Notes under the pieces: model-generated | Told to the model about the DNA's origin: nothing | What the model saw: only the letters and a program-made list of their open reading frames with translations | Databases searched by the model: none | Translations under genes and position numbers: made by a program | Assembly (NCBI RefSeq): GCF_004682015.1 | Contig: NZ_SMLM01000003.1 | Span: 62,001-126,000 of the forward strand | Source: Ramlibacter henchirensis | Lineage (GTDB): Bacteria > Pseudomonadota > Gammaproteobacteria > Burkholderiales > Burkholderiaceae_C | Direction: 5' to 3' | DNA: 64,000 bases | In this document: piece by piece, positions 1 to 10,482 of the stretch | How positions within the stretch are numbered: the first letter of the stretch is position 1 | Layout of the letters: every line of letters starts with the position of its first letter

Positions 1-936
1 GAGAAGCTCTCCGCCGAGGTGAGCGATGCCGCCATCGACAAGACGCTGGACATCCTGCGCAAGCAGCGCCGCACCTTCGCGCAGCGCGCGCAGGACGCGT
101 CGGCGCAGGACGGCGACCGTGTCACCGTGGACTTCGAAGGCAAGATCGACGGCGAGACGTTCCAGGGCGGCAAGGCCGAGGACTTCCAGTTCCTGGTCGG
201 CGAGGGCCAGATGCTCAAGGAGTTCGAGGACGCCGTGCGCGGCATGAAGTCCGGCGAGAGCAAGACCTTCCCGCTGGCCTTCCCGGCCGACTACCACGGC
301 AAGGACGTGGCCGGGAAGACGGCCGATTTTCTGGTGACCGTCAAGAAGATCGAGGCCGCGAAACTGCCGGAGGTGAACGAGGACCTGGCCAAGTCGCTGG
401 GCATCGCCGAAGGGACCGTGGAAGGCCTGCGCGCCGACATCAAGAAGAACCTGGAGCGCGAGGTCAAGTTCCGCCTGCTGGCGCGCAACAAGAACGCCGT
501 GATGGACGCGCTGGTCTCGAAGGCCGAGCTCGACCTGCCCAAGAGCAGCGTGCAGGCCGAGATGGACCGCATGGTCGAAGGCGCGCGCGCCGACCTGAAG
601 CAGCGTGGCGTGAAGGACGCCGACAAGGCGCCGATCCCCGACGACCTGTTCCGCCCGCAGGCCGAGCGCCGCGTGCGACTGGGCCTGGTGGTGGCCGAAC
701 TCGTTCGCGCCAACAACCTGCAGGCCAAGCCGGAGCAGATCCGCGCGCACGTGGAAGAGTTGTCCGCCAGCTACGAGAAGCCGGCCGAGGTGGTGCGCTG
801 GTACTACAGCGACAACCGCCGCCTCGCGGAGGTCGAGGCCGTCGTCATCGAGAACAACGTCACGGAGTTCGTGCTCTCCAAGGCCCAGGTCAAGGACAAG
901 CAGATCTCCTTCGACGAGCTGATGGGGCAGGGCTGA
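1..936 (+). CDS. tig: Trigger factor, 5'-truncated by the window edge
   Basis: Ribosome-associated chaperone and peptidyl-prolyl isomerase that shields nascent chains at the exit tunnel. The reading frame is open from base 1, so the N-terminal ribosome-binding domain lies mostly outside the window and about 311 codons remain. The visible part has the FKBP-type PPIase domain ([14 protein letters not shown], later [12 protein letters not shown]) followed by the helical C-terminal chaperone arms (for example [19 protein letters not shown]). A GTG at 19 is an internal codon, not the start. It precedes clpP, clpX and lon on the same strand, the conserved proteobacterial order for this chaperone/protease block. 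Confidence 0.96.
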   Translation, partial: EKLSAEVSDAAIDKTLDILRKQRRTFAQRAQDASAQDGDRVTVDFEGKIDGETFQGGKAEDFQFLVGEGQMLKEFEDAVRGMKSGESKTFPLAFPADYHGKDVAGKTADFLVTVKKIEAAKLPEVNEDLAKSLGIAEGTVEGLRADIKKNLEREVKFRLLARNKNAVMDALVSKAELDLPKSSVQAEMDRMVEGARADLKQRGVKDADKAPIPDDLFRPQAERRVRLGLVVAELVRANNLQAKPEQIRAHVEELSASYEKPAEVVRWYYSDNRRLAEVEAVVIENNVTEFVLSKAQVKDKQISFDELMGQG

Positions 937-1054
937 CGAGGGCGGCTCGGAGCCGTCACAAACGCCGGGGCCTGGTGCCGGGACTTGCAGTCCGGCGCGC
1001 AGGCCCCATGTCTTTTTTGGCTACAGTAAGAGCCGCACTTCAGAGATTCCCCCA

Positions 1055-1663
1055 ATGAGCTCACTAGACACCCAGGGCCTCGGCATGATCCCGATGGTCA
1101 TCGAGCAGTCCGGCCGCGGCGAGCGGTCCTACGACATCTATTCGCGCCTGCTCAAGGAGCGCGTGGTGTTCCTGGTCGGCCCGGTCAACGACCAGACGGC
1201 CAACCTGGTGGTGGCGCAACTGCTGTTCCTCGAGAGCGAGAACCCCGACAAGGACATCTCGTTCTACATCAACTCCCCGGGCGGCAGCGTGAGCGCCGGC
1301 ATGGCGATCTACGACACCATGAACTTCATCAAGCCGGACGTGTCCACGCTGTGCACCGGCATGGCCGCCAGCATGGGCGCCTTCCTGCTGGCCGCCGGGG
1401 CGAAGGGCAAGCGCTTCTCGCTGCCGCATTCGAAGATCATGATCCACCAGCCCCTGGGCGGCATGCAGGGCCAGGCCACCGACATCGAGATCCACGCCAA
1501 GGACATCCTCAAGACCCGGGCGCTGCTGAACAAGATCCTGGCGGACAAGACCGGCCAGCCGCTCGAGCGCATCGAGCGCGACACCGAGCGCGACTACTTC
1601 CTGTCGGCCGAAGAGGGCAGGGAATACGGCCTCGTCGACCAGGTCATCGCCAAGCGGCCCTGA
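1055..1663 (+). CDS. clpP: ATP-dependent Clp protease proteolytic subunit ClpP
   Basis: Serine peptidase that forms the double-heptamer chamber and degrades substrates unfolded by ClpX or ClpA in the cytoplasm. The 202-residue length is normal. The catalytic triad is visible as Ser106 (MAASMGAF), His131 (MIHQPLGG) and Asp180 (ERDTERDYF). These are each five residues lower than in the E. coli precursor as I recall it. The ATG start at 1055 is preceded by a TACAGT hexamer at 1022-1027 that could serve as -10. The gene lies 118 bases after tig and 130 bases before clpX, so separate as well as shared transcription with clpX is possible. Confidence 0.97.
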   Translation: MSSLDTQGLGMIPMVIEQSGRGERSYDIYSRLLKERVVFLVGPVNDQTANLVVAQLLFLESENPDKDISFYINSPGGSVSAGMAIYDTMNFIKPDVSTLCTGMAASMGAFLLAAGAKGKRFSLPHSKIMIHQPLGGMQGQATDIEIHAKDILKTRALLNKILADKTGQPLERIERDTERDYFLSAEEGREYGLVDQVIAKRP

Positions 1664-1793
1664 GCGCCCCTTCCGCTTTCACCGACGCCCTTGCACGCCC
1701 GGTTGCGGTAGAGCAACGGCGTCTCCACTGACAGGAGGCGCCGCGGGACCTTTGGTTATCATTGAAATTCCACGCGACGGAAAGCGCACCCCC

Positions 1794-3059
<1,266 letters not shown>

Positions 3060-3179
3060 ACTCCCCCGTTTTCCCGTTGACTCGACCTTTTCTTCCCACC
3101 CCCGGCGCCCACCGCGCCGGCGGACGGGTTGAAAATCCGCATTTCCGGGCCATCTGCGCCAGGTAACACAAGGATCCTC

Positions 3180-5606
3180 ATGTCCGGACACGTCCCGCTT
3201 CCCGCCACCCCGATCGAGCTGCCGCTGCTGCCGCTGCGCGACGTGGTGGTGTTCCCCCACATGGTCATCCCGCTGTTCGTCGGCCGGCCCAAGAGCATCA
3301 AGGCCCTCGAGGCCGCGATGGAGGCCGAGCGCCGCATCATGCTGGTGGCGCAGAAGGCGGCCGCCAAGGACGAGCCTTCCGTCAACGACATGTTCGAGGT
3401 GGGCTGCGTCTCCACCATCCTGCAGATGCTCAAGCTGCCCGACGGCACGGTGAAGGTGCTGGTCGAAGGCCAGCAGCGCGCCCGGGTGAACAGGATCGAC
3501 GAGGGCGAGGCCCACTTCCTAGCCAACGTCACGCCGGTCGATCCTGCCGAGCAGGACGCCAAGTCCAGCGAGATCGAGGCGCTGCGCCGCGCGGTGATGC
3601 AGCAGTTCGACCAGTACGTGAAGTTGAACAAGAAGATCCCGCCGGAGATCCTCACGTCCATCTCCAGCATCGACGACGCGGGCCGGCTGGCGGACACCAT
3701 CGCCGCGCACCTGCCGCTGAAGCTGGACAACAAGCAGATCGTGCTGGACCTGGCCGACATCAAGGCGCGGCTGGAGAACCTGTTCGAGCAGATCGAGCGC
3801 GAGGTCGACATCCTCAACGTCGACAAGAAGATCCGCTCGCGCGTGAAGCGCCAGATGGAGAAGAACCAGCGCGACTTCTACCTCAACGAGCAGGTCAAGG
3901 CCATCCAGAAGGAGCTGGGCGAGGGCGAAGAGGGCGCCGACATCGAGGAGATCGAGAAGAAGATCAAGTCGGCCAAGATGCCCAAGGACGCCCTGAAGAA
4001 GGCCGAGGGCGAGCTCAAGAAGCTCAAGCTGATGTCGCCCATGTCGGCCGAGGCCACCGTGGTGCGCAACTACATCGACGTGCTCACCAGCTTGCCGTGG
4101 AGCAAGCGCACGAAGATCAAGCACAACCTGGCCCATGCCGAGGACGTGCTCAACGAAGACCATTACGGCCTCGAGAAGGTCAAGGACCGCATCCTCGAGT
4201 ACCTCGCGGTGCAGCAGCGCGTGGACAAGGTGAAGGCCCCGATCCTGTGCCTCGTGGGCCCGCCGGGCGTGGGCAAGACGTCGCTGGGGCAATCGGTGGC
4301 CAAGGCCACCGGCCGCAAGTACGTGCGCATGGCGCTAGGCGGCATGCGCGACGAGGCGGAGATCCGCGGCCACCGCCGCACCTACATCGGCGCGCTGCCG
4401 GGCAAGGTGCTGCAGTCGCTGTCCAAGGTGGGCACGCGCAACCCGCTGTTCCTGCTGGACGAGATCGACAAGCTCGGCACCGACTTCCGCGGCGACCCCT
4501 CCAGCGCGCTGCTGGAAGTGCTGGACCCGGAGCAGAACCACACCTTCAGCGACCACTACGTCGAGGTCGACTTCGACCTGTCGGACGTGATGTTCGTCGC
4601 GACGTCGAACTCGATGAACATCCCGCCCGCGCTGCTGGACCGGATGGAAGTGATCCGCCTCTCGGGCTACACCGAGGACGAGAAGACCAACATCGCCATC
4701 AAGTACCTGCTGCCCAAGCAGATGAAGAACAACGGCGTGAAGGACAACGAACTCGAGGTCACCGAAGACGCCATCCGCGACATCGTCCGCTACTACACGC
4801 GCGAGGCGGGCGTGCGTTCGCTCGAGCGCGAGCTGTCCAAGATCTGCCGCAAGGTGGTCAAGGGCCTGCAGTTGAAGAAGATGACGCCCAAGGTGGTCGT
4901 CAGCGCGGAAAACCTCAACGACTTCCTCGGCGTCCGCAAGCACACCTACGGCCGCGCCGAGAAGCAGAACCAGGTCGGCCAGGTGGTCGGCCTCGCGTGG
5001 ACCGAGGTGGGCGGCGACCTGCTCACCATCGAGGCGGCGCTCATGCCCGGCAAGGGCAACATCCTGCGCACCGGCTCGCTGGGCGACGTGATGAAGGAGT
5101 CGGTGGAGGCCGCGCGCACGGTGGTGCGCAGCCGCTCGCGGCGCCTGGGCATCCCGGACGAAGTGTTCGAGAAGAAGGACATGCACATCCACGTGCCCGA
5201 TGGCGCGACGCCCAAGGACGGCCCAAGCGCGGGCATCGCGATGACCACCGCGATCGTCTCGGCGCTCACCGGCATCCCGGTGCGCAGCGAAGTCGCGATG
5301 ACCGGCGAGATCACGCTGCGTGGCGAGGTCACCGCGATCGGCGGGCTGAAGGAGAAGCTGCTCGCGGCCCTGCGCGGCGGCATCAAGACGGTGCTGATCC
5401 CGGAAGAGAACACCAAGGACCTGCAGGACATCCCGGAGAACGTGAAGAACGGCCTGGAGATCGTGCCGGTCAAGTGGATCGACCGCGTGCTGGAAGTGGC
5501 GCTCGAGCGGCAGGCCACGCCGCTGCCGGAGGACGAACCGCAGCCCGCCGCCGCGAGCACCACGCCCGATGGCGCGCCCGCGGTGCCGGCCTCGGTGAAG
5601 CACTGA
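3180..5606 (+). CDS. lon: ATP-dependent endopeptidase Lon (La)
   Basis: Homo-oligomeric AAA+ serine protease that degrades misfolded and regulatory proteins in the cytoplasm. The ATG at 3180 gives 808 residues, as expected; the in-frame TTG at 3129 is ignored. Order of parts: N-terminal LON substrate-binding domain (about 10-205), coiled-coil linker, AAA module with Walker A GPPGVGKT at 360-367, and the C-terminal protease domain. The protease catalytic dyad is Ser683 (DGPSAG) and Lys724 (GGLKEK). It closes the tig-clpP-clpX-lon block. No convincing terminator follows; the tRNA-Gly promoter element begins about 40 bases after the stop. Confidence 0.97.
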   Translation: MSGHVPLPATPIELPLLPLRDVVVFPHMVIPLFVGRPKSIKALEAAMEAERRIMLVAQKAAAKDEPSVNDMFEVGCVSTILQMLKLPDGTVKVLVEGQQRARVNRIDEGEAHFLANVTPVDPAEQDAKSSEIEALRRAVMQQFDQYVKLNKKIPPEILTSISSIDDAGRLADTIAAHLPLKLDNKQIVLDLADIKARLENLFEQIEREVDILNVDKKIRSRVKRQMEKNQRDFYLNEQVKAIQKELGEGEEGADIEEIEKKIKSAKMPKDALKKAEGELKKLKLMSPMSAEATVVRNYIDVLTSLPWSKRTKIKHNLAHAEDVLNEDHYGLEKVKDRILEYLAVQQRVDKVKAPILCLVGPPGVGKTSLGQSVAKATGRKYVRMALGGMRDEAEIRGHRRTYIGALPGKVLQSLSKVGTRNPLFLLDEIDKLGTDFRGDPSSALLEVLDPEQNHTFSDHYVEVDFDLSDVMFVATSNSMNIPPALLDRMEVIRLSGYTEDEKTNIAIKYLLPKQMKNNGVKDNELEVTEDAIRDIVRYYTREAGVRSLERELSKICRKVVKGLQLKKMTPKVVVSAENLNDFLGVRKHTYGRAEKQNQVGQVVGLAWTEVGGDLLTIEAALMPGKGNILRTGSLGDVMKESVEAARTVVRSRSRRLGIPDEVFEKKDMHIHVPDGATPKDGPSAGIAMTTAIVSALTGIPVRSEVAMTGEITLRGEVTAIGGLKEKLLAALRGGIKTVLIPEENTKDLQDIPENVKNGLEIVPVKWIDRVLEVALERQATPLPEDEPQPAAASTTPDGAPAVPASVKH

Positions 5607-5647
5607 GATTTTTTCGCCGGGCCGAAAGAGGGCCTCGAAATTGGCCC

Positions 5648-5653
5648 TATAAT
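5648..5653 (+). promoter_or_regulatory. -10 element of tRNA-Gly
   Basis: A perfect TATAAT lies 11 bases before the first base of tRNA-Gly, the spacing expected for a stable-RNA promoter. No strong -35 is visible 16-18 bases upstream. Confidence 0.6.
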
Positions 5654-5664
5654 GGCGGGCTTAC

Positions 5665-5740
5665 GCGGGAGTAGCTCAGTTGGTAGAGCGCAACCTTGCC
5701 AAGGTTGAGGTCGCGAGTTCGAGACTCGTCTCCCGCTCCA
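5665..5740 (+). tRNA. tRNA-Gly, anticodon GCC
   Basis: A 76-base cloverleaf with encoded CCA. The acceptor arms GCGGGAG and CTCCCGC pair, the D-arm contains AGCTCAGTTGGTAGAGC, the anticodon loop reads TTGCCAA, and the T-arm has GTTCGAGAC. It is the first of three tRNA genes on this strand between lon and the gene at 6082. It is followed at once by a terminator hairpin. Confidence 0.97.
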
Positions 5741-5750
5741 GTTTCTGAAC

Positions 5751-5783
5751 GCGAAAAGGGAAGCCCAGGCTTCCCTTTTTCGC
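5751..5783 (+). terminator. Rho-independent terminator after tRNA-Gly
   Basis: Inverted repeat GGGAAGCC / GGCTTCCC closed by a two-base loop, flanked by A and T runs (GCGAAAA before, TTTTTCGC after). It works in the plus direction and the A-rich left arm makes it possibly bidirectional. Confidence 0.85.
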
Positions 5784-5802
5784 TCGAAGGGATCCGAGAC
5801 AC

Positions 5803-5876
5803 GGCGCGTTAGCAAAGCGGTTATGCAGCGGATTGCAAATCCGTTTAGATCGGTTCGACTCCGGTACGCGCCTCCA
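5803..5876 (+). tRNA. tRNA-Cys, anticodon GCA
   Basis: A 74-base tRNA with encoded CCA. Acceptor arms GGCGCGT and ACGCGCC pair, the anticodon loop is ATTGCAAAT centred on GCA, and the T-loop is GTTCGACTC. It lies 62 bases after tRNA-Gly and beyond that gene's terminator. It therefore needs its own promoter or readthrough; I see no clear -10 just upstream. Confidence 0.97.
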
Positions 5877-5880
5877 CCCA

Positions 5881-5916
5881 CAGCCCCGTGCCCCGCGCCG
5901 GGGCTGTTTGCTTTTT
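5881..5916 (+). terminator. Rho-independent terminator after tRNA-Cys
   Basis: Stem CAGCCCCG / CGGGGCTG followed by TTTGCTTTTT. It starts four bases after the tRNA-Cys CCA end. Confidence 0.85.
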
Positions 5917-5935
5917 GGCGTACAGTGAACCGCCG

Positions 5936-6027
5936 GCCTCGATGGTGAAATTGGTAGACACAGCGGACTTAAAATCCGCCGCTTGCTGCAAGGCGGCGTA
6001 CCGGTTCGAGCCCGGTTCGAGGCACCA
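5936..6027 (+). tRNA. tRNA-Leu, anticodon TAA
   Basis: A class II tRNA with a long variable arm, 92 bases including encoded CCA. Acceptor arms GCCTCGA and TCGAGGC pair, the D-arm is TGGTGAAATTGGTAGACA, the anticodon stem-loop is GCGGACTTAAAATCCGC, and the T-arm is GGTTCGAGCCC. A TACAGT hexamer at 5921-5926 could be its -10. The tRNA end GGCACCA is repeated immediately downstream. Confidence 0.96.
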
Positions 6028-6034
6028 GGCACCA
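6021..6034 (+). repeat. Tandem GGCACCA repeat at the tRNA-Leu 3' end
   Basis: The last seven bases of tRNA-Leu (GGCACCA) occur a second time directly after it and begin a third time (GGCACG, 6035-6040). This may be slipped duplication of the tRNA end or a trace of past integration; no other half of an att pair is visible. Confidence 0.7.
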
Positions 6035-6081
6035 GGCACGCGCGGACAGGCCGCCGGATACAGCGCATAGGCGGACAGCAC

Positions 6082-6708
6082 ATGGCGAACTACGACAACG
6101 CCCCCTTCGAGATCCACGTCCATGGCGACGTGCCGCTGCGCGCCGACGTTACCTACGCCCAGCTGCAAGAGGCGCTCAAGCCCCTGTGGAAGTACGCCGG
6201 GGCCAAGTCGCTGGCCGACGGCGCCGAGAGCGCTTACGAGGAAGAGCCGGGCATCAAGTTCGACGCGCAGGAGCACCTGCTCACCATGTGCTGGACGGTC
6301 GGCGGGGACATGGACTTCCGCCAGTCGCTGGACGACATGTGCATGAGCCTCAACGAGCTGGCCGAGCAGGGCGCGGCCATCGAGGTCACCTTCTACGACG
6401 CCGAGTTCGACGAGGAAGAGGAGCCGCCCGAGGCCGAGTCGCGCGACGACTTCATCATGCTGTTCGTCGGCCCGACGCCGGCGGCCATCATGCAGGTGCA
6501 GCGCGACCTGCTGGTCGAGGACGTGGTGAACCTGATGGAGCGCCACTTCGACACCCAGGAGCTGGGCGGCGTGGTGGCCGAGATCGACAAGCTGTTCTCG
6601 CAGCGCTTCGACGCGCTGGTGAGTTCGCTCGAGATCGGCAAGCCCCCGCGCGGCGGCGGCAGCGGAGGCAGCCATGGCGGCGGTCGACGGCCGCGCCACC
6701 TGCATTGA
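6082..6708 (+). CDS. Conserved-looking acidic hypothetical protein, 208 aa
   Basis: I do not recognise a family of known function. The ATG at 6082 (MANYDNAPFEIHVHGDVP) is the first good start after tRNA-Leu; the frame is open further upstream through the tRNA, which is not coding. The protein is soluble and strongly acidic in the middle (FDEEEEPPEAESRDD near residues 112-126). It ends in a basic Gly/His/Arg-rich tail (GGGSGGSHGGGRRPRHLH). No signal peptide or membrane segment is visible. It is followed by its own terminator before the transporter gene, so it appears to be a single-gene unit downstream of tRNA-Leu. GC content and codon use match the neighbouring housekeeping genes. Confidence 0.85.
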   Translation: MANYDNAPFEIHVHGDVPLRADVTYAQLQEALKPLWKYAGAKSLADGAESAYEEEPGIKFDAQEHLLTMCWTVGGDMDFRQSLDDMCMSLNELAEQGAAIEVTFYDAEFDEEEEPPEAESRDDFIMLFVGPTPAAIMQVQRDLLVEDVVNLMERHFDTQELGGVVAEIDKLFSQRFDALVSSLEIGKPPRGGGSGGSHGGGRRPRHLH

Positions 6709-6721
6709 AGGACGATGACGA

Positions 6722-6746
6722 CGCGGCCCCGGTGGCCGCGTTTTTT
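6722..6746 (+). terminator. Rho-independent terminator
   Basis: Stem CGCGGCC / GGCCGCG with a five-base loop, followed by six T residues. It separates the hypothetical gene from the UMF1-type transporter whose ribosome binding site begins two bases after the T run. Confidence 0.88.
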
Positions 6747-6763
6747 CTGGAGGAGGCGAGCCC

Positions 6764-8101
6764 ATGGCCTTGTTCCCGCAGGACGCGCTGAACCCCGGCG
6801 TGCGCAGGCGCGAGGTGTTCGGCTGGGCGATGTACGACTTCGCCAACTCGGGCTACACCACCGTCGTGATCACCGCGGTCTTCGCCGCGTACTTCGTCGG
6901 CGGCATCGCGGGCAAGGCGCCCTGGGCCACCTTCGCGTGGACGGCGGCGCTCTCGATCTCCTATGCGATCGTGATGCTCACCATGCCCAGCCTCGGCGCG
7001 TATGCGGACCTGCGGGCGGCCAAGAAGAAACTGCTGATGGTGGTCACGGCGGCCTGCGTGGTGAGCACCGCCGCGCTCGCGCTGGCCCAGCCTGGGTCCG
7101 TCGCGCTCGCGATGTTGCTGATCATCGTCTCCAATACCTTCTACAGCTATGGCGAGTCGCTGACCGCGGCCTTCCTGCCGGAGCTGGCGCGGCCGCACGC
7201 GCTGGGCAAGGTCAGTGGATGGGGCTGGGGCTTCGGCTACTTTGGCGGGATGCTGGCGCTGGGCATCTGCCTGGCATACGTGCTGTCGGCGCAGGCGCGG
7301 GGCATCCCCGCGCAGCGGTTCGTGCCCGTGACCATGCTGGTGACGGCCGCGATCTACGGGCTGGCGGCGCTCGTCACCTTTCGGCTGCTGCGCGAACGTG
7401 CGCAGCCCAATCCGCAGGCGCTGCGGCAGGGCGGCCTGCGCGCCTCGCTGCAGCAGCTGCGCCAGACCTTCCGGCAGGCGCGCCGCTACCGCGACTTCAT
7501 GTGGCTGATGGCGTGCGCCGTGTTCTACCAGGGTGGAGTGGCGGTGGCCGTGACGCTGGCCGCGATCTACGCGGAGCAGGTGATCGGCTTCCAGCCGCAG
7601 GAGACGATGGTGCTGATCTTCGTGCTCAACCTCGCGGCCGCAGGCGGCGCCTTCGCGTGGGGGTACCTGCAGGACCGCATCGGGCACAAGCTGGCCCTGG
7701 GCAGCACTCTCGTGGGCTGGATCGCCACGTGCGTCATCGCGGCCCTGACCACGACCAAGGGCGGCTTCTGGTGGGCCGCCGCGATCGCCGGCCTGTGCAT
7801 GGGCTCCAGCCAGTCGGCGGGGCGCGCGATGGCCGGCATGTTCGCGCCGAAGCGGCAGTCGGCCGAGTTCTTCGGCCTGTGGACTTTCGCGATCCGGTTC
7901 GCGAGCATCGTCGGGCCGCTGTCGTACGGCGCGATCACCTGGGCGACCGGCGGCAACCAGCGCACCGCGATCCTGTCCACGACCGCGCTCTTCATCGTGG
8001 GCCTGGTGCTGCTCGCGAAAGTGGATGTGCAGCGCGGCCGCCTCGCTGCCTCGGAGGCGGACGAACAGCCGCTGGAAGACGGGCGGCTCGCGCCCGCCTG
8101 A
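6764..8101 (+). CDS. MFS transporter, UMF1/Atg22-like family
   Basis: Multi-pass inner membrane protein of 445 residues with about 12 hydrophobic segments, of the Major Facilitator Superfamily. The N-terminal signature GWAMYDFANSGYTTVV and a loop of the type GAYADLRAAKKKLL point to the UMF1 branch related to yeast vacuolar effluxer Atg22. Bacterial substrates of this branch are not established, so I assign none. The start is fixed by a strong ribosome binding site (GGAGGAGG) eight bases before ATG 6764. It ends 13 bases from the convergent class I fumarase gene. Confidence 0.85.
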   Translation: MALFPQDALNPGVRRREVFGWAMYDFANSGYTTVVITAVFAAYFVGGIAGKAPWATFAWTAALSISYAIVMLTMPSLGAYADLRAAKKKLLMVVTAACVVSTAALALAQPGSVALAMLLIIVSNTFYSYGESLTAAFLPELARPHALGKVSGWGWGFGYFGGMLALGICLAYVLSAQARGIPAQRFVPVTMLVTAAIYGLAALVTFRLLRERAQPNPQALRQGGLRASLQQLRQTFRQARRYRDFMWLMACAVFYQGGVAVAVTLAAIYAEQVIGFQPQETMVLIFVLNLAAAGGAFAWGYLQDRIGHKLALGSTLVGWIATCVIAALTTTKGGFWWAAAIAGLCMGSSQSAGRAMAGMFAPKRQSAEFFGLWTFAIRFASIVGPLSYGAITWATGGNQRTAILSTTALFIVGLVLLAKVDVQRGRLAASEADEQPLEDGRLAPA

Positions 8102-8114
8102 AGCGCGCGCCCGG

Positions 8115-9668
8115 TCAGGCGGCCGCGACCGGGATCTTCTTGAACTCGCCCGTGGCGATGCGCTTGCTCCACTCGGCCGGACCGGTGATGTGGGCGCTGG
8201 TGCCGCCGGCGTCCACCGCCACCGTCACCGGCATGTCGACGACGTCGAACTCGTAGATCGCTTCCATGCCGAGGTCCTCGAAGCCGACCACGCGGGCCTT
8301 CTTGATCGCCTTGCTCACCAGGTAGGCCGCGCCGCCCACTGCCATGAGGTAGGCGGAGCGGTGCTTCTTGATCGCCTCGATGGCCGCCGGGCCGCGCTCG
8401 GCCTTGCCGATCATCGCGATCAGCCCGGTCCGGGCCAGCATCATGTCGGTGAACTTGTCCATGCGCGTCGAGGTCGTCGGGCCCGCGGGGCCGACCGCTT
8501 CATCGCGCACGGGATCGACGGGGCCGACGTAGTAGATGACGCGGTTGGTGAAGTCCACCGGCAGCTTCTCGCACTTGGCCAGCATGTCCTGGATGCGCTT
8601 GTGCGCGGCGTCGCGGCCGGTGAGCATCTTGCCGTTGAGAAGCAGCGTTTCGCCCGGCTTCCAGCCGGCGACTTCCTCGCGCGTGAGCGTGTCCAGGTCG
8701 ACGCGGCGGCTCTTCTGCGTGTCGGGCATCCACTCGACCTTGGGCCAGAGGTCCAGGCTGGGCGCCTCGAGGTACACAGGGCCGGAGCCATCCAGCACGA
8801 AGTGCGCGTGGCGCGTCGCCGCGCAGTTGGGGATCATCGCCACCGGCTTGCTGGCCGCGTGCGTCGGGTACATCTTGATCTTGACGTCCAGCACGGTCGT
8901 GAGGCCGCCCAGGCCCTGCGCGCCGATGCCCAGCGCGTTCACTTTCTCGAACAGCTCCAGGCGTAGCTCCTCGACCTGCGTGAGCTTCTCGCCCTTCGCC
9001 GCCCTGGCCTGCAGCTCGTACATGTCGAGGTCGTCCATCAGGCTTTCCTTGGCCATCAGGACCGCCTTCTCGGCGGTGCCGCCGATGCCGATGCCCAGCA
9101 TGCCGGGAGGGCACCAGCCCGCGCCCATGGTGGGCACCGTCTTCAACACCCAGTCGACGACCGAGTCGCTCGGGTTGAGCATCACCATCTTGCTCTTGTT
9201 CTCGCTGCCGCCGCCCTTGGCCGCGACCGTGACATCGACTTTGTCGCCCGGCACCAGCTCCGTGAAGATCACCGCCGGTGTGTTGTCCCTGGTGTTCTTG
9301 CGGGCGAACTGCGGATCGGCCACCACGCTGGCGCGCAGCGTGTTGTCAGGATGGTTGTAGCCGCGGCGCACGCCTTCGTTCACCGCGTCTTCCACGCTGC
9401 CGGTGAAGCCCTCGAAGCGCACGTCCATCCCGACCTTGAGGAACACGTTGACGATGCCGGTGTCCTGGCAGATCGGCCGATGCCCGGTCGCGCTCATCTT
9501 GCTGTTGGTCAGGATCTGCGCGATCGCGTCCTTGGCCGCGGGGCTCTGCTCGCGCTCGTAGGCGCGCGCGAGATGCGTGATGTAGTCGGCGGGGTGGTAG
9601 TAGCTGATGTACTGCAGCGCGGCCGAGATGGATTCGATCAGGTCGGCTTGCTTGATGGTGGTCGGCAT
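8115..9668 (-). CDS. Class I fumarate hydratase (iron-sulfur, oxygen-sensitive type)
   Basis: Catalyses the reversible hydration of fumarate to L-malate in the citric acid cycle, using a [4Fe-4S] cluster as Lewis acid. The 517-residue single-chain form joins the two fumarase domains. The three cluster cysteines are visible as Cys67 (RPICQDTG), Cys186 (GWCPPGM) and Cys282 (PNCAATRH). The C-terminal domain has GPAGPTTSTRMD and GGAAYLVSKAI. The ATG at 9668 (MPTTIKQADL) is chosen because the frame stays open far upstream over the peroxiredoxin gene without homologous content. A GATAAT hexamer about 30 bases upstream is a candidate -10. The oxygen-stable FumC is also encoded in this window, at 13033. 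Confidence 0.95.
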   Translation of the reverse strand: MPTTIKQADLIESISAALQYISYYHPADYITHLARAYEREQSPAAKDAIAQILTNSKMSATGHRPICQDTGIVNVFLKVGMDVRFEGFTGSVEDAVNEGVRRGYNHPDNTLRASVVADPQFARKNTRDNTPAVIFTELVPGDKVDVTVAAKGGGSENKSKMVMLNPSDSVVDWVLKTVPTMGAGWCPPGMLGIGIGGTAEKAVLMAKESLMDDLDMYELQARAAKGEKLTQVEELRLELFEKVNALGIGAQGLGGLTTVLDVKIKMYPTHAASKPVAMIPNCAATRHAHFVLDGSGPVYLEAPSLDLWPKVEWMPDTQKSRRVDLDTLTREEVAGWKPGETLLLNGKMLTGRDAAHKRIQDMLAKCEKLPVDFTNRVIYYVGPVDPVRDEAVGPAGPTTSTRMDKFTDMMLARTGLIAMIGKAERGPAAIEAIKKHRSAYLMAVGGAAYLVSKAIKKARVVGFEDLGMEAIYEFDVVDMPVTVAVDAGGTSAHITGPAEWSKRIATGEFKKIPVAAA

Positions 9669-9809
9669 GTCTGTTGAGCTTCCAAGGCGCAGCCTGCGAT
9701 TATCCCATCCGCACAGTGGTGGCCGCGCGTGCGAGCCTTGACGCGTCTCGAGCGCGCGCCGCATCATGTTCCTTCCGCGGCGACGCCCGCTCCTCGAGAG
9801 GAGACAACC

Positions 9810-10469
9810 ATGACCCTGCGCATCAACGACGTGGCGCCCGACTTCAAGGCCGAAACGACCAAGGGCCCCATCAACTTCCACGAGTGGATCGGCGACGGCT
9901 GGGCGATCCTGTTCTCGCATCCGAAGGACTTCACGCCCGTGTGCACCACCGAGCTGGGCTACATGGCGCGCATCGAGCCCGAGTTCACCAAGCGCAACGC
10001 CAGGCTCATCGGCCTGAGCGTCGATCCAGTGGACAGCCACCAGCGCTGGCTGGGGGACATCGAGGAGACCCAGGGCGCCAAGGTCAACTATCCGATCATC
10101 GCGGACCGCGACCTGGCCGTCTCCAAGCTGTACAACATGCTGCCCGCCGAGGAGACCGGCACTTCCGAGGGCCGCACGCCCGTCACCAACCAGACGGTTC
10201 GCACCGTGTTCGTGATCGGCCCGGACAAGCGCATCAAGATGATGCTGGCCTATCCCATGACCACGGGCCGCAACTTCGACGAGATCCTTCGCGTGATCGA
10301 CTCGATCCAGATGACGGCCAAGCACAGGGTGGCCACCCCGGCCAACTGGAAGCAGGGCGAAGACGTCATCATCGCCAGCTCGGTCTCCGACGAGGAAGCG
10401 AAGAAGCTGTTCCCGGGCGGCTGGAAGACGGTCAAGCCGTATCTGCGCGTTGTCGGCCAGCCGCGCTGA
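9810..10469 (+). CDS. 1-Cys peroxiredoxin (Prx6 type)
   Basis: Thiol peroxidase of the AhpC/TSA superfamily that reduces peroxides. Its length (219 residues) and the long C-terminal domain (NWKQGEDVIIASSVSDEEA) place it in the Prx6 subgroup. The peroxidatic cysteine is Cys45 in DFTPVCTTELG. A ribosome binding site (AGAGGAGA) precedes ATG 9810. The stop lies 13 bases before the persulfide dioxygenase-rhodanese gene, so the two are probably one operon, divergent from class I fumarase. Pairing a peroxidase with persulfide metabolism suggests a role in thiol/sulfane-sulfur redox homeostasis. That link is inference. Confidence 0.94.
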   Translation: MTLRINDVAPDFKAETTKGPINFHEWIGDGWAILFSHPKDFTPVCTTELGYMARIEPEFTKRNARLIGLSVDPVDSHQRWLGDIEETQGAKVNYPIIADRDLAVSKLYNMLPAEETGTSEGRTPVTNQTVRTVFVIGPDKRIKMMLAYPMTTGRNFDEILRVIDSIQMTAKHRVATPANWKQGEDVIIASSVSDEEAKKLFPGGWKTVKPYLRVVGQPR

Positions 10470-10482
10470 CGCGGGAGCCGCC

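Noticed and set aside
1752..1793. Longer ClpX start at TTG 1752
   Set aside because: The extra 14 residues are not family-like; ATG 1794 begins directly with the conserved zinc-finger domain.
3060..3179. Possible terminator or heat-shock promoter between clpX and lon
   Set aside because: The CGGCGCCCACCGCGCCGG stretch has only an imperfect stem without a T run, and no good sigma-32 pattern could be fitted.
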